Source of the DNA: Pseudomonadota bacterium | GTDB taxonomy: Bacteria > Pseudomonadota > Gammaproteobacteria > Pseudomonadales > Azotimanducaceae | Assembly: GCA_009936775.1 (NCBI GenBank) | Contig: JAACDW010000025.1 | Span: forward strand, 1 to 36,129 | Length of the DNA: 36,129 nucleotides | Reading direction: 5' to 3' | In this document: in pieces, positions 8,084 through 17,413 of the stretch | Numbering within the stretch: position 1 is the first letter of the stretch | How the letters are laid out: every line of letters starts with the position of its first letter | Notes under the pieces: model-generated | What the model was told of the DNA's origin: nothing | Database searches by the model: none | What the model saw: only the letters and a program-made list of their open reading frames with translations | Translations under genes and position numbers: made by a program

Positions 8084-8344
8084 TTAGCGCTTCAAAACCT
8101 TGAGAAGTTCCTCGACTTTCGCATCGAAGTCGTCTGTTGCGGCTAATGACCCGCGAACGCAGGCGTTCAGGTGGGTCTCAAGAACCTTTCCCTCTACCGT
8201 TGAAAGTGCCTTCCTGATCGCCTTAAGTTGATTGAGGACGTCGACACAGTACTTTTCTTCTTCAATCATCTTTGCGACGCCGCGGACTTGGCCTTCGATA
8301 CGCCGCATATTGGGCAGCAACTGAGTATGGTTGGGGTGTTTCAT
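8084..8344 (-). CDS. CsoR-like metal-sensing repressor (DUF156 family)
   Basis: The real protein is the 86-residue C-terminal part of the long ORF, starting with MKHPNHTQ at 8344; the upstream 104 residues overlap the MerT-like gene out of frame. The four-helix DUF156 pattern is clear (RRIEGQVRGV near residues 14-23). The copper fingerprint of CsoR is complete: C33, H58 and C62 have the spacing of C36/H61/C65 in M. tuberculosis CsoR, and Y32 and E78 occupy the second-shell positions. This points to a Cu(I)-type repressor rather than RcnR (Ni/Co) or FrmR. It is the last gene of the operon it probably controls; a matching palindrome overlies the operon start at 9718-9734. Mercury or another soft metal is not excluded. 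Confidence 0.88.
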   Translation of the reverse strand: MKHPNHTQLLPNMRRIEGQVRGVAKMIEEEKYCVDVLNQLKAIRKALSTVEGKVLETHLNACVRGSLAATDDFDAKVEELLKVLKR

Positions 8345-8346
8345 AG

Positions 8347-8727
8347 TCAAAAAACTCGTGGAACGATGTAGGTAAACACAGTGGCAAAGCAAAACAGACC
8401 CACCGAGCCAAAGTAAATGTAACGCCCGCGCTGCCTCGTTTTCAAACATGCGCGCCCAAGCTCCGGGTCTGCCGGGCAGGGCATGCGCGCAGTCTTGTAG
8501 TTTAGCCAGCCTGCCAGCGTAATGCCCGCGAGTGCAGCCAAGGAAATCGCTACTTTGTGTTGAGAAAGCGTGATCAAAAACGGAAATACGGTCAACAAAC
8601 TGGCGAAGCTCGCGCCAGCCCCGAGTACGACAAACAACGAGGGTAACGCGCAGCAAATGAGCGTTGAAGACGAGGCAAAAAGAGAAAAATAGTTGGCGGT
8701 CTTGGTGTTGACTGTACTGGCGTTCAT
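8347..8727 (-). CDS. MerT-like inner-membrane metal transport protein
   Basis: This 126-residue protein shows about three membrane segments. The first contains a vicinal cysteine pair (ICCALPSLFVVLGAG, C25/C26) like the TM1 cysteines of mercuric transporter MerT. A second pair, C84 and C94 (MPCPADPELGRAC), lies in a loop, again like MerT. MerT moves Hg(II) inward from MerP; here the neighbours fit copper or broad soft-metal handling, so the direction and ion are uncertain. The start overlaps the stop of the HMA gene by four bases (ATGA). The CsoR-like gene follows after two bases. The tight coupling supports one transcript. No merA or merR is seen. Confidence 0.75.
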   Translation of the reverse strand: MNASTVNTKTANYFSLFASSSTLICCALPSLFVVLGAGASFASLLTVFPFLITLSQHKVAISLAALAGITLAGWLNYKTARMPCPADPELGRACLKTRQRGRYIYFGSVGLFCFATVFTYIVPRVF

Positions 8728-9113
8728 ATTTTCTTTACCAGCACGTCGGTAACGTTTTGACCGTTGGCCAAGATTTTTTTCTCAATATCCTGCCGGTCGA
8801 CCAGAGCGTCAGGCGTATAGGCGATTAGCACTTGGCCATTGCCCAAATCTACATCGATTTTGGTTACCGTTTTGTCGCGCTTAAAGGTTTTTTCTATGCC
8901 TCTCGCGCAGAAATCGCAGACCATGCCTAACACGCTAACGACGGCAATTTGAGCGCTGCCCAGGCCGTTTGTAAATTGGTTAAGCCGGGGCTCATCGAAC
9001 TCGACCTGTTGGCCACTGATCTGATGTTGGTGTGTTGCATGGTCGTGTTGGTCGGCGATTTCCGCGAACCCTGGCGCAGCAACAAGTAACAGTATAAGTG
9101 ATAGTTTATGCAT
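8724..9113 (-). CDS. Periplasmic heavy-metal-associated (HMA) domain protein, MerP-like
   Basis: The 129-residue product has a Sec signal peptide (LILLLVAAPGFA, cleavage near residue 17) and a His-rich stretch (DQHDHATHQHQ, residues 21-31). It ends in an HMA ferredoxin-like domain (about 55-129) with the metal loop GMVCDFC (C66/C69), a variant of GMTCxxC. It probably captures a soft metal in the periplasm and passes it to the MerT-like partner whose start codon overlaps its stop. The His-rich N-terminus is an extra metal-binding site not found in classical MerP. It lies nine bases from the preceding outer-membrane protein gene. Confidence 0.8.
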   Translation of the reverse strand: MHKLSLILLLVAAPGFAEIADQHDHATHQHQISGQQVEFDEPRLNQFTNGLGSAQIAVVSVLGMVCDFCARGIEKTFKRDKTVTKIDVDLGNGQVLIAYTPDALVDRQDIEKKILANGQNVTDVLVKKI

Positions 9114-9122
9114 ATCTTTCCT

Positions 9123-9725
9123 CTAGAAACGTCGTACTAAATGAATGTCCCACTCGGCCTTAGGGTGATAGCCGAACTCCACCAGAAAGCCGCCTTTAAA
9201 AAATTTTAATACTGGATAGACGGACCAACTGTCATAGCCCGTGTTGTTGCGAGCTTTAATCATCAGCCAGGTGTGCAGGTCCCCGTACTCACCTACGTAG
9301 GGAGCTACCCCTAACTGCAGGTACTGGTCGTCGTAGTCACCCTTGCGGGTTTTGGTGTGTTGGTAACTAAAGCCCGCAAACCAGCGACGAGTCTCCCAGT
9401 CGCCGAATATGCCATAGAAATGTTCGTCCAAACCTCGAGAACTGAGGCCCGAATGCAAATACAAATTGCGCTGTGAGTGCCGGGTGTTCTTGCGGTTCAG
9501 TAGGTAGGTAGCTCGCGCATAGGCGTGGTCGCCATCGCCTTGTTTTTCGGTAATTGCTTCGATGCCCAGCGAGTACTTAAACGTGGGCGAGTAGTGGTAG
9601 TAAACCGAGTTCTTGTATCGATCAGAAAACCCCATGAGGGTGGAGCCGCCGGAGTAGGAGATAGGTCTTGCGGCCAAAATTGGCGACAACAGACAAAGCA
9701 GGATAGTGAAAGTTTTGATACCCAT
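9123..9725 (-). CDS. Putative outer-membrane beta-barrel protein of the metal operon
   Basis: I choose the ATG at 9725, giving 200 residues with a signal peptide (TFTILLCLLSPILA, cleavage near residue 18). The 73 extra residues in the ORF track are not signal-like and run through the promoter. The mature part is rich in Tyr, Trp and Gly in alternating strand patterns (YYHYSPTFKYSLGIEAI, RRWFAGFSYQHTKT) and ends in a C-terminal Phe (IHLVRRF). That is the hallmark of a small outer-membrane barrel of about eight to ten strands. I do not know a named family. As first gene of the operon it may admit or export the metal, or protect the envelope. No Shine-Dalgarno precedes the ATG; see the promoter entry. 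Confidence 0.65.
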   Translation of the reverse strand: MGIKTFTILLCLLSPILAARPISYSGGSTLMGFSDRYKNSVYYHYSPTFKYSLGIEAITEKQGDGDHAYARATYLLNRKNTRHSQRNLYLHSGLSSRGLDEHFYGIFGDWETRRWFAGFSYQHTKTRKGDYDDQYLQLGVAPYVGEYGDLHTWLMIKARNNTGYDSWSVYPVLKFFKGGFLVEFGYHPKAEWDIHLVRRF

Positions 9726-9760
9726 GGGGGGTATAATGGCAAGCCGGCTGTTTTTGTCAA
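9718..9760 (-). promoter_or_regulatory. Metal operon promoter with CsoR-type operator over the start codon
   Basis: On the minus strand a perfect -35 TTGACA (9755-9760) is followed after 16 bases by CATTAT (9733-9738), which predicts transcription starting near 9725-9727, at or next to the ATG. The palindrome ATACCC-N5-GGGTAT (9718-9734) has the half-sites and spacing of type-1 CsoR operators such as that of B. subtilis copZA (from memory). It covers the -10 edge, the predicted start site and the first codons. Apo-repressor binding here would block initiation; copper would release it. The mRNA would be leaderless. Confidence 0.7.
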
Positions 9761-10160
9761 TAAGTGAAACTTGCGATGCGGCGAAATTGCCTACTGGTTC
9801 GCTTTTGCGACGTAGTGGTGTCCAAGTGATCCTGTTTCGTTTGCCTCGCTCGCCGTTACCGGCTCCTGCAATAAGAGTAGGGCTCTTGTTTGGATCATCA
9901 CATGTGTGGGGGAGTCTGATGCGATGCAGATGATCTTCTTGCACGCGAGGCTGAACCAGATTCGCAGCCTATACAACCGCTCACCGTCGCTGCGGCAGGC
10001 CGACGCACAAATCACGCCGCTGTCGATTGCACCTCATCTGCTACTGAGACTTCGAGAGCGTAGCCGCTTATTATAACGTCGCCGACGAATGGTGTTTGTG
10101 GCAGCCTAAGTCGAGTTCCGTGCCACTGATGATGGAAAAAACAACTGAGGACACTACGCG
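9761..10160. other. Intergenic region with no confident gene
   Basis: About 400 bases separate the metal operon from the beta-propeller gene. The only coding candidate is a 50-codon plus-strand ORF (9924-10076), with GGAG nine bases before its ATG and an Arg/Leu-rich product resembling no known family. I treat it as probably spurious. A promoter for the beta-propeller gene should lie near 10060-10140 but no clear hexamer pair is visible. Confidence 0.4.
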
Positions 10161-12194
10161 TTGAATAAAATTTTGTTGCTTGTGCCTTGGATCATTTGCC
10201 TCGCCGTGGCCTGCGGTGGCGGTTCATCAGCTCCCACGGTGCCGCCTTTATTTGTGCCGCCTCCAGCTGGGTCTACGGGCCTATGGATAACCGGTAGCGA
10301 TGGAGATGGCTTGGTTGAGTACATTGCCAAGTTGAGTCGAGAGTCTGCCGCTAGAAACGCGTTTGGCGAACCGCTGGCGCTCGAAGCGGCGCCCGCAGCG
10401 GATGCGGTTGGTGGCACATTCTCCGGTACCTATACGTTGCAAGCCGAGGTAGATGAACACGACATTGTGAAATACGACGGCTCCACACTGGCAATTGCCC
10501 CGAGTCGCAGTGGCTGCTGCTTTGTTGTAGATACCTTCGCGCTGGAAGTTGATGAAGCCATGCAGACGCCAACTCCGTTGGAGTCGCAAATCAGGCTATT
10601 TACCACTGACGCGGTTGCCGGTAGCGCGAGACAGGCTGGCAGCATTGCCCTGCCCGAGGGCATATCGGCAGAAGGCATTTACTTAAATGACAACTCGTTG
10701 CAGGCGCTGCTGTCGACCTCTTGGTGGGGGTCTTTTGGTGAGCGGTTTACAGATCCTTTTTATTGGCGGGAGCAGACGGTAAGGCTTCAGTCCTACGATA
10801 TTACTAATCTGGATTCGCCGAGCTTGGTCAGCGAACTGCGCATTGAGGGCGGTTTGGTGGCTTCGCGCCGAGCGGGTGATGAGGTGTATCTTATTACCCG
10901 ACACACGCCAAATATTGATGGTCTTATCGCTTACCCCCAGACCGCGGCGCAAATTGCCAATAACCAAACGGCTTTGGCGGCTGTATCCGAGTCGAGTGTG
11001 CTGCCGCAAATCGTCATAGACGATGTGCCCATCACACCGTTCTCACTCGATGACTGCTACCGGGTTGACCAAGAGCACCCGCTGGCGGCCGATTTACCTG
11101 CCGATTCGGTTTTGACAACGCTGCTCACTGTGTCTGCATCGAGCGGCGAGATCCTGCGATCAGCCTGCATTTTGGAACCCGTCGGTGGCGTGTACGTGAG
11201 CAATGACAGCATCGCGTTGACCTATGTCCGTTGGGATGTCGAGTCTGCGACGACACTGGTGCATCTGCTGGATCGGCAGACATATGACTATCTTGGCTCA
11301 GAGGAGGTCCAAGGGGCGCTCTACTCAGGTGGTAACAACGACTTTCGCATCAGCGAGCACGAGGGTGTTCTGCGGCTGGTGACAACCGAGCGGACTGACA
11401 ACCCCGAGGATCAGTTTCAGCACCGCTTGTTTACGCTTCGGCCGGAAGCAGCGGCGCCCGAGCTTGAGGTATTGGGCGTGCTAGGCGATGCCCCGTCGGA
11501 GCGTATCGGTAAGGTTAACGAGGATCTTTACGGCGTCAGATTTACCGGGTCCCGGGCCTACCTCGTGACGTTCGAGCGTATCGATCCGCTCTATGTGGTC
11601 GATCTCTCCGAGCCAATGTCACCGACTATTGTGGGTGAGCTAGAGGTGCCTGGCTTTTCTGATCTGCTGCATGAGGTCAACGCTGAATTGCTGCTAGGCC
11701 TTGGCTCCAGCGAGCGTCGCTTCCCCAAGCTAGAGCTATATAATGTGTCCGATGTGAGCAACCCTGAGTCGCTCAGCTGTGTTGAGCTGGGCACCGTGCG
11801 CGCGGCCGGAGCCATGGTATTCGATGGCTGCGATGTGTTGGGGCCTGCTGAGTGGGAATGGAGCTACAGTCCAGCTCAATACAACCGCTACGCATTCACT
11901 TATTTAGCAGGTCAGGACACAGACCGTTTGACTGTGCCTTATTCGGCAGGGGGTAGAGTCGAGGGTGGTTATCAATCTGTCGACCGAGTTGCGCTGTTTG
12001 AACTTACCGATAAGACGACGCCAGCAGATGCGGCGCTAAACTTGGTTGGAGAGGTAGAACTTAACCCCGGCGCTGTAAGCGGTGACACCCGGGTAATCAT
12101 CGATACCGATGCGTTGTACGTGATTGCCCATTCGGACCTTTTGAGCGGTTTTTGGACTAACCCGGAAGCCGTTGCTCCCATCCCGGCGAATTAA
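10161..12194 (+). CDS. Beta-propeller domain lipoprotein (PF09826-like)
   Basis: The 677-residue product begins with a hydrophobic signal and a lipobox-like LAVAC (Cys18) followed by Gly/Ser, so it is probably a lipid-anchored envelope protein. The segment LQAEVDEHDIVKYDG matches the entry strand of the secreted beta-propeller domain family PF09826 (VEGVDEADIVKxDG). Repeated strand signatures such as LQSYDITN, LYVVDLSEPMSP and LELYNVSDVSNP mark successive blades. The function of the family is unknown. The start is TTG at 10161 with GAGGA nine bases upstream; no in-frame ATG precedes the lipobox. It appears to be monocistronic. Confidence 0.85.
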   Translation: MNKILLLVPWIICLAVACGGGSSAPTVPPLFVPPPAGSTGLWITGSDGDGLVEYIAKLSRESAARNAFGEPLALEAAPAADAVGGTFSGTYTLQAEVDEHDIVKYDGSTLAIAPSRSGCCFVVDTFALEVDEAMQTPTPLESQIRLFTTDAVAGSARQAGSIALPEGISAEGIYLNDNSLQALLSTSWWGSFGERFTDPFYWREQTVRLQSYDITNLDSPSLVSELRIEGGLVASRRAGDEVYLITRHTPNIDGLIAYPQTAAQIANNQTALAAVSESSVLPQIVIDDVPITPFSLDDCYRVDQEHPLAADLPADSVLTTLLTVSASSGEILRSACILEPVGGVYVSNDSIALTYVRWDVESATTLVHLLDRQTYDYLGSEEVQGALYSGGNNDFRISEHEGVLRLVTTERTDNPEDQFQHRLFTLRPEAAAPELEVLGVLGDAPSERIGKVNEDLYGVRFTGSRAYLVTFERIDPLYVVDLSEPMSPTIVGELEVPGFSDLLHEVNAELLLGLGSSERRFPKLELYNVSDVSNPESLSCVELGTVRAAGAMVFDGCDVLGPAEWEWSYSPAQYNRYAFTYLAGQDTDRLTVPYSAGGRVEGGYQSVDRVALFELTDKTTPADAALNLVGEVELNPGAVSGDTRVIIDTDALYVIAHSDLLSGFWTNPEAVAPIPAN

Positions 12195-12292
12195 CCTGCG
12201 ACGGTTGATGGCTTGGTGGGCAGGGCGAGTTGCAATGGTGGTGTAGTGCAATAGTCTGATGATCCATATCTGTAACAGCATGGTGCCAGCGC

Positions 12293-13027
12293 ATGGAGAA
12301 GGTGAGCCTAAAGGGATACATACGTGTGCCGCAGCATCAGTTGGCGGCAACGGAAGCCGAGCTGGAGCGTCATATCGCCCTAACTCGAGCCGAAGCAGGT
12401 TGCTTGTCATTTGCAGTCACTGCAAGCCCCCGTGATCCACTGTGTTTCGATGTGGCTGAAACCTTTGTCAGTACTGAGGCCTTCGCACTGCATCAGCAGC
12501 GCGCGCAAAGCAGTGCTTGGGGTGCCCTCACTCGGGATTTCCAGCGTCACTATGAGGTCAGTGGTTTAGATCCCGTAGCAGCCAGTAATGCCCAATACAT
12601 GCTGCAAGCCTTGAAGCTGGCCGACGCGGCAGGTGCAGCCGGTGAGGTGCCTGTCGGCGCTGTTTTAGTGCGCGATGACGAGGTGATCGGGCAGGGCTTT
12701 AACCAGCCGATTGCAGGCTGTGATCCAACAGCTCACGCGGAGATTGTCGCCTTGCGTCAGGGGGCACAGGATCAGCGCAATTACCGCCTGCCGGGCAGTG
12801 TGCTATATGTAACCATCGAACCCTGTTTGATGTGTGTTGGCGCCCTTGTGCACGCGCGCGTCGGGCGCGTGGTCTTTGGAGCACGGGAGCCGAAAGCCGG
12901 TGCGCTGTTGAGCCACTCATGGATTGATCAGCACCCCACAAATCATCGCTTCGAAGTGACCGGCGGCGTGCTCAGTGATCTGTGTGCCAGTCGCATGAGT
13001 GAGTTCTTTGCCGCCAAGCGACGTTGA
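12293..13027 (+). CDS. tadA: Fusion of an ABM-type domain with tRNA adenosine deaminase TadA
   Basis: Residues ~100-244 are a complete TadA: the zinc site and catalytic Glu HAE (148-150), PCLMC (177-181), and the GALLS region used in RNA binding. TadA converts A34 to inosine in tRNA-Arg(ACG), so it is essential. Residues ~1-92 (VSLKGYIRVPQHQL...AEAGCLSFAV...WGALTRDFQRHYEVSG) read like a dimeric ferredoxin-fold ABM monooxygenase domain (YgiN/quinol monooxygenase type). There is no stop and no internal Met start at the expected TadA N-terminus (QYMLQALKLAD has its only Met two residues in), so a real fusion is likely. The Shine-Dalgarno before the ATG is poor. The TadA part is very confident; the ABM part is moderately so. 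Confidence 0.88.
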   Translation: MEKVSLKGYIRVPQHQLAATEAELERHIALTRAEAGCLSFAVTASPRDPLCFDVAETFVSTEAFALHQQRAQSSAWGALTRDFQRHYEVSGLDPVAASNAQYMLQALKLADAAGAAGEVPVGAVLVRDDEVIGQGFNQPIAGCDPTAHAEIVALRQGAQDQRNYRLPGSVLYVTIEPCLMCVGALVHARVGRVVFGAREPKAGALLSHSWIDQHPTNHRFEVTGGVLSDLCASRMSEFFAAKRR

Positions 13028-13108
13028 GCTTGCCGGCGCCCTTGCACTGACTCGTCGGCGACATTGGTTTATCATGTGGCCTTTCTCAGCTCGCTATAGG
13101 CAAGCACC

Positions 13109-16100
13109 TTGAATGTGACTCCCAACTCTGTGCCGCCCCTGCTCCTTGATGGTCCCGCGGCGTTGTCAGTTTTCTCTCTCGCCAAAATTCAGACCAACGT
13201 ACCTGAGGTGGTTTACGCCGAATTCGTTCACTTGCTTCAGTTGCAGGAAGACCTAAGCGCCGAGCAGCTGCAACAGGTGCAACAGCTGCTGCATTATGGG
13301 CCAACCCAAGAATTGCCAGCGCGGCGGGGTGTTCGCGCGCTAACTGTGCTGCCTCGTAGTGGCACCATTTCAGCTTGGTCGAGTAAGGCTACCGACATTT
13401 TTGCACGTTGCGGTTTGCGCACGGTGCTGCGGGTAGAGCGGGGAGTGCGATGGTTTGTTGCAGATGGTGCCGATTCTGCCGGTTCTGCCAATGGGGCAAG
13501 CGTGAACCAGTCCGCTTTGTATGACCGCATGACCGAAGAATGCTGGACTGACGAATCTTTTAACGACTGGTTTTACCAGGCTGAACCCAAGCCAATGGCT
13601 CACGTGGCGTTGCTGGAAGACGGCTTGCCGGCTCTGCAGGAGGCCAATTCGCGACTTGGCTTGGCCCTTTCCGATGATGAATTTGACTACCTGCATAACG
13701 CCTATGTGGCTCTTGCGCGCAATCCTACTGATGTGGAACTTATGATGTTTGCGCAGGCGAATTCTGAGCACTCTCGACATAAGATTTTTAACGCCGACTG
13801 GATCGTCGACCAACAACCGCAAAGTCGCTCCCTATTCAGTATGATTCGTAACACGCATCGCCAGATCAATGGCGAAGGGATACTCAGCGCCTATAGCGAT
13901 AACGCAGCGGTGATAGCAGGGCCCCAGGCAGATCGCTTATGGGTCGATGGCAGCTCCCAGCGTTACGAGTTTGCGCCAGAACTCGCGCACATATTGATGA
14001 AGGTCGAAACTCACAATCACCCCACCGCCATTGCGCCGTTTGCGGGTGCGGCAACCGGTGCCGGCGGTGAAATTCGAGATGAGGGGGCGGTGGGGCGTGG
14101 CTCGAAACCAAAGGCGGGACTGACTGGTTTTACGACGTCGCATCTGAACCTGCCCGAGCTACCCCAGCCCTGGGAACTGGCAACGGGAAAACCCGAACAT
14201 ATGGTATCCGCGCTGGATATCATGCTCGAAGGCCCTATTGGCGCAGCCAGCTTCAATAATGAATTCGGCCGACCTGCAATTAGCGGTTATTTCCGCACTT
14301 TTGAGTATCAGGCGTCGGCTGACGAGCCGGTGCGGGGTTACCACAAGCCGGTGATGATCGCTGGCGGTGTGGGTAGCGTGCGCGACGACCACGTGCATGC
14401 AAAAGACTTCCCGCAAGCGACAGCGCTCGTCGTGCTGGGCGGCCCCGCGATGTTGATCGGTCTGGGCGGCGGCGCTGCCTCAAGTATGGCGTCTGGCAGC
14501 AGTTCCTCTGATTTGGACTTTGCCTCAGTGCAGCGCGGCAACCCTGAAATGCAGCGGCGCTGCCAAGAAGTCATTGATCGCTGTTGTGCATTAAATGAAG
14601 ACAACCCCATTTTGCTGATCCACGACGTTGGTGCAGGTGGTTTGTCCAATGCGCTGCCAGAGCTGATTCATGACGCCCATACGGGCGGGCGCATTGAACT
14701 GCGTGACGTGCTCAGCGCGGATGCCGGTATGAGTCCGCTGGAAATTTGGTGCAATGAAGCTCAAGAGCGTTATGTGCTGGGAATAGCAGCGCAACAGCTG
14801 CAGGCATTTGAGGCTATCTGCGGTCGCGAGCGCTGCCCCTACGCAGTGGTAGGCCGCTCTGCCAGTGGCGGCCAGTTGCAGGTAACCGATGCTCACTTCG
14901 GCAACAGCCCGGTGAATTTGCCGCTGGACGTGCTGCTGGGCAATACACCTAAAATGACACGCACCTTCGATCGACAAGTAAAAGCTCTGCCTGCGCTGGC
15001 ACTGGCTGACATAGTGCTCGACCAAGCCATCGATCGCGTGCTGCATTTGCCAGCAGTAGCCAGTAAACAGTTTTTGATCACCATTGGCGATCGCAGCATA
15101 ACGGGCATGGTGGCGACCCAACCCATGATCGGGCCCTGGCAGGTGCCGGTAGCCGATGCAGCGGTCACTTTATCTGGTTACCGCACCTATGCAGGTGAGG
15201 CCTTTGCCATGGGCGAGCGCAGTCCGCTGGCGCTAATAAACCCCAGTGCTGCCGCTCGCATGGCGGTGGCCGAAGCGCTAACAAATATTGTCAGCGCAGA
15301 TATCGAATCGTTGGCACGGGTAGTGCTCTCTGCCAACTGGATGGCGGCAGCGGGCAGCAATACCGAGGAACAGGCACTGTTCGATGCGGTAGCCGCCGTC
15401 GGCGAGGAATTTTGCCCCGCCTTGGGTATCGCCATTCCCGTTGGCAAGGATTCTTTGTCCATGCAAACCCGCTGGCAGGACGAGCAAGGCGCGAAAGCCG
15501 TGGTGTCGCCGGTGACGCTTGTGGTGTCAAGTTTTGCCCCCGTAATCGATACCCGTCTGACGGTGACCCCTGAACTGCAGCTGCAACAGGACAGCGTGCT
15601 GGTGCTGCTCGATTTGGGCGCTCAGCGACTCGGTGGTAGCGCGCTAGCGCAGGTGTACGGCCAACTGGGTAACGCGGCCCCAGATGTGGAAGACCCTCAA
15701 GCTCTGAAAGCTCTGCTCAATCTTGCCATTGAGTGGAAGCGTCAGGGCAAAATTTTAGCCATGCACGACCGCTCAGATGGTGGGCTGTTGACAACCTTGC
15801 TGGAAATGGCTTTCGCCGGTCGCCTTGGGCTGAACATCGATCTGCCGAGAGATGCAGCAGTGCTGCCTACTTTGTTTAATGAAGAAATTGGCCTAGTACT
15901 GCAGATCGCGAAGACAGATTTGCCTGCCCTGCGCGCTGCCGCTCCCGCTGGGTGCAGTGTGGTGGCGCAGATTCGCAGTGACGAACAAGTCGTCATCCTA
16001 CAGGCCGGGCAGCAGCTGTACGCCGCCTCGCGTGGCGTTCTGCAGCAGCAATGGGCGCAAACCAGTTATGTGATGCAGCGTCGGCGCGATTCCACAGCAT

Positions 16101-16975
16101 GCGCTGACGAAGAGTTTGCCAGTGTTATGACGAGTCGCGACGACAATCCCGGGCTCAATGCGCGGCTCAGCTTCGATCCAAAGCAAATTCCTGCGGTCGT
16201 TGGCTTGACCTCACCGAGCATCGCGATTCTGCGCGAGCAAGGGGTCAATGGGCAGATCGAAATGGCTGCAGCTTTTAGTGCGGCGGGCTTCGACTGCGTT
16301 GACGTGCATATGACAGACCTAGTTTCCGGCTCGCGTAAGTTGACAGACTTTCAGGCCTTCGCCGCCTGTGGTGGCTTTTCCTATGGCGACGTACTTGGGG
16401 CTGGTGGTGGTTGGGCGAAAAGCGTGCTGTTCGACACAAGGCTGCGCGAACAGTTTGCCGAGTTCTTTGCCGCTGACACCCTTGCGCTGGGTATTTGCAA
16501 CGGCTGCCAAATGCTTTCCCAGCTGCGGATGCTTATCCCCGAAGCCGAGCATTGGCCGACTTTTGTGCGCAACCGCAGCGAGCAGTTTGAGGGCCGTACC
16601 GTAATGGTGCGCATAGAAGACGGGAGCAGCCCCTGGCTGGCCGATATGGCCGGCAGTGTAATGCCTGTGGCGGTAGCCCACGGCGAGGGACGCCCGGAGC
16701 TTAGTAACGCCGCCGCAGCAGCACTTGTACAGCGACAGCAGGTTGCTCTGCGTTACGTGGATGCAGGCCACAATGTGGCCGCCTTATACCCGGATAACCC
16801 CAACGGTGCCCCGGGCGGATTGGCAGGTCTTACTGCAGCACAGGGTCGGGTGCTGGCCATGATGCCTCATCCCGAGCGTGTCTACCGCAGCATTCAAAAT
16901 GTGTGGAGTGATCCGGCTTGGCAGGAAAATGGGCCTTGGCTGCGTTTGTTCCGTAACGCTCGCCGCCTGTTTTAG
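13109..16975 (+). CDS. purL: Phosphoribosylformylglycinamidine synthase (single-chain PurL)
   Basis: This 1288-residue protein is the large proteobacterial PurL. It makes formylglycinamidine ribonucleotide from FGAR, ATP and glutamine in step four of purine synthesis. The order is an N-terminal PurS-like region, a linker, then two AIR-synthase-like halves containing [18 protein letters not shown] and [16 protein letters not shown]-terminal class I glutamine amidotransferase follows, with the nucleophile in [10 protein letters not shown] and the His/Glu pair in MMPHPERV. The start is TTG at 13109; GTG at 13115 is an alternative, and neither has a strong Shine-Dalgarno. Length matches E. coli PurL (about 1295). 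Confidence 0.97.
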   Translation: MNVTPNSVPPLLLDGPAALSVFSLAKIQTNVPEVVYAEFVHLLQLQEDLSAEQLQQVQQLLHYGPTQELPARRGVRALTVLPRSGTISAWSSKATDIFARCGLRTVLRVERGVRWFVADGADSAGSANGASVNQSALYDRMTEECWTDESFNDWFYQAEPKPMAHVALLEDGLPALQEANSRLGLALSDDEFDYLHNAYVALARNPTDVELMMFAQANSEHSRHKIFNADWIVDQQPQSRSLFSMIRNTHRQINGEGILSAYSDNAAVIAGPQADRLWVDGSSQRYEFAPELAHILMKVETHNHPTAIAPFAGAATGAGGEIRDEGAVGRGSKPKAGLTGFTTSHLNLPELPQPWELATGKPEHMVSALDIMLEGPIGAASFNNEFGRPAISGYFRTFEYQASADEPVRGYHKPVMIAGGVGSVRDDHVHAKDFPQATALVVLGGPAMLIGLGGGAASSMASGSSSSDLDFASVQRGNPEMQRRCQEVIDRCCALNEDNPILLIHDVGAGGLSNALPELIHDAHTGGRIELRDVLSADAGMSPLEIWCNEAQERYVLGIAAQQLQAFEAICGRERCPYAVVGRSASGGQLQVTDAHFGNSPVNLPLDVLLGNTPKMTRTFDRQVKALPALALADIVLDQAIDRVLHLPAVASKQFLITIGDRSITGMVATQPMIGPWQVPVADAAVTLSGYRTYAGEAFAMGERSPLALINPSAAARMAVAEALTNIVSADIESLARVVLSANWMAAAGSNTEEQALFDAVAAVGEEFCPALGIAIPVGKDSLSMQTRWQDEQGAKAVVSPVTLVVSSFAPVIDTRLTVTPELQLQQDSVLVLLDLGAQRLGGSALAQVYGQLGNAAPDVEDPQALKALLNLAIEWKRQGKILAMHDRSDGGLLTTLLEMAFAGRLGLNIDLPRDAAVLPTLFNEEIGLVLQIAKTDLPALRAAAPAGCSVVAQIRSDEQVVILQAGQQLYAASRGVLQQQWAQTSYVMQRRRDSTACADEEFASVMTSRDDNPGLNARLSFDPKQIPAVVGLTSPSIAILREQGVNGQIEMAAAFSAAGFDCVDVHMTDLVSGSRKLTDFQAFAACGGFSYGDVLGAGGGWAKSVLFDTRLREQFAEFFAADTLALGICNGCQMLSQLRMLIPEAEHWPTFVRNRSEQFEGRTVMVRIEDGSSPWLADMAGSVMPVAVAHGEGRPELSNAAAAALVQRQQVALRYVDAGHNVAALYPDNPNGAPGGLAGLTAAQGRVLAMMPHPERVYRSIQNVWSDPAWQENGPWLRLFRNARRLF

Positions 16976-17413
16976 TCCGCTAACCGAGACACCGATCTCG
17001 CCCCAGGAATCTCCTTTCGTCACTCGCGGCGAGTGAGTTCGCTGACAAAATTTCGGCCACATCTAACGAATTTGCAAAAAGATGTTGCATCAAACCTAAA
17101 GCACTAATGCTGCTCGGAGTTCGAAGCACACAGCGAGGCGCGAGGATACGGTCTTTCTCTACTAGGCGGATCATTGACTTTTTTTCACAGTGTTTTTGCT
17201 ATTTGTTGCCAACGGATGCGGCGCCGAGCTGGATGGCGCAACTGAGGAATTAGCGAACGACGGTGAACGCGATGACCTACACTTCGGCGGCCCCGAAACA
17301 CAGTCACTGATTCGCCTCGATGATCAGTGGCGCGAAGCCAATGACCGCAGGGCACGGTGCAAATTAGGAAAGATATGGCTGCGTATGTCTGATAAGTAAC
17401 GCTCGCGACCGGC
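16976..17413. other. Intergenic region after purL, no confident gene
   Basis: This 438-base gap holds a seven-base-pair hairpin TCACTCG-CGG-CGAGTGA at 17020-17036, not followed by T residues. It also holds a 69-codon GTG-initiated ORF (17190-17399) whose start reads VFLLFVANGCGAELDG, vaguely like a lipoprotein signal but too short. Its product is rich in charged residues and resembles no family I know. I do not call it a gene. Confidence 0.4.

Noticed and set aside
8345-8656. Upstream extension of the CsoR-like ORF in the track (190 aa)
   Set aside because: It overlaps the MerT-like gene in another frame and has no DUF156 similarity; the 86-residue form from 8344 matches the family exactly.
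8347-9113. Classical mer mercury-resistance operon or transposon
   Set aside because: No merA, merR, inverted repeats or transposase; the regulator is CsoR-like.
9726-9944. N-terminal extension of the outer-membrane protein ORF (73 residues)
   Set aside because: It crosses the promoter and operator and is not signal-like; a signal peptide begins at the ATG at 9725.
9924-10076. 50-codon Arg/Leu-rich ORF with GGAG upstream
   Set aside because: Short, biased composition and no recognisable family; probably chance in a GC-rich spacer.
17190-17399. 69-codon plus-strand ORF after purL
   Set aside because: No family resemblance, no ribosome site and an unconvincing signal sequence; left as intergenic.
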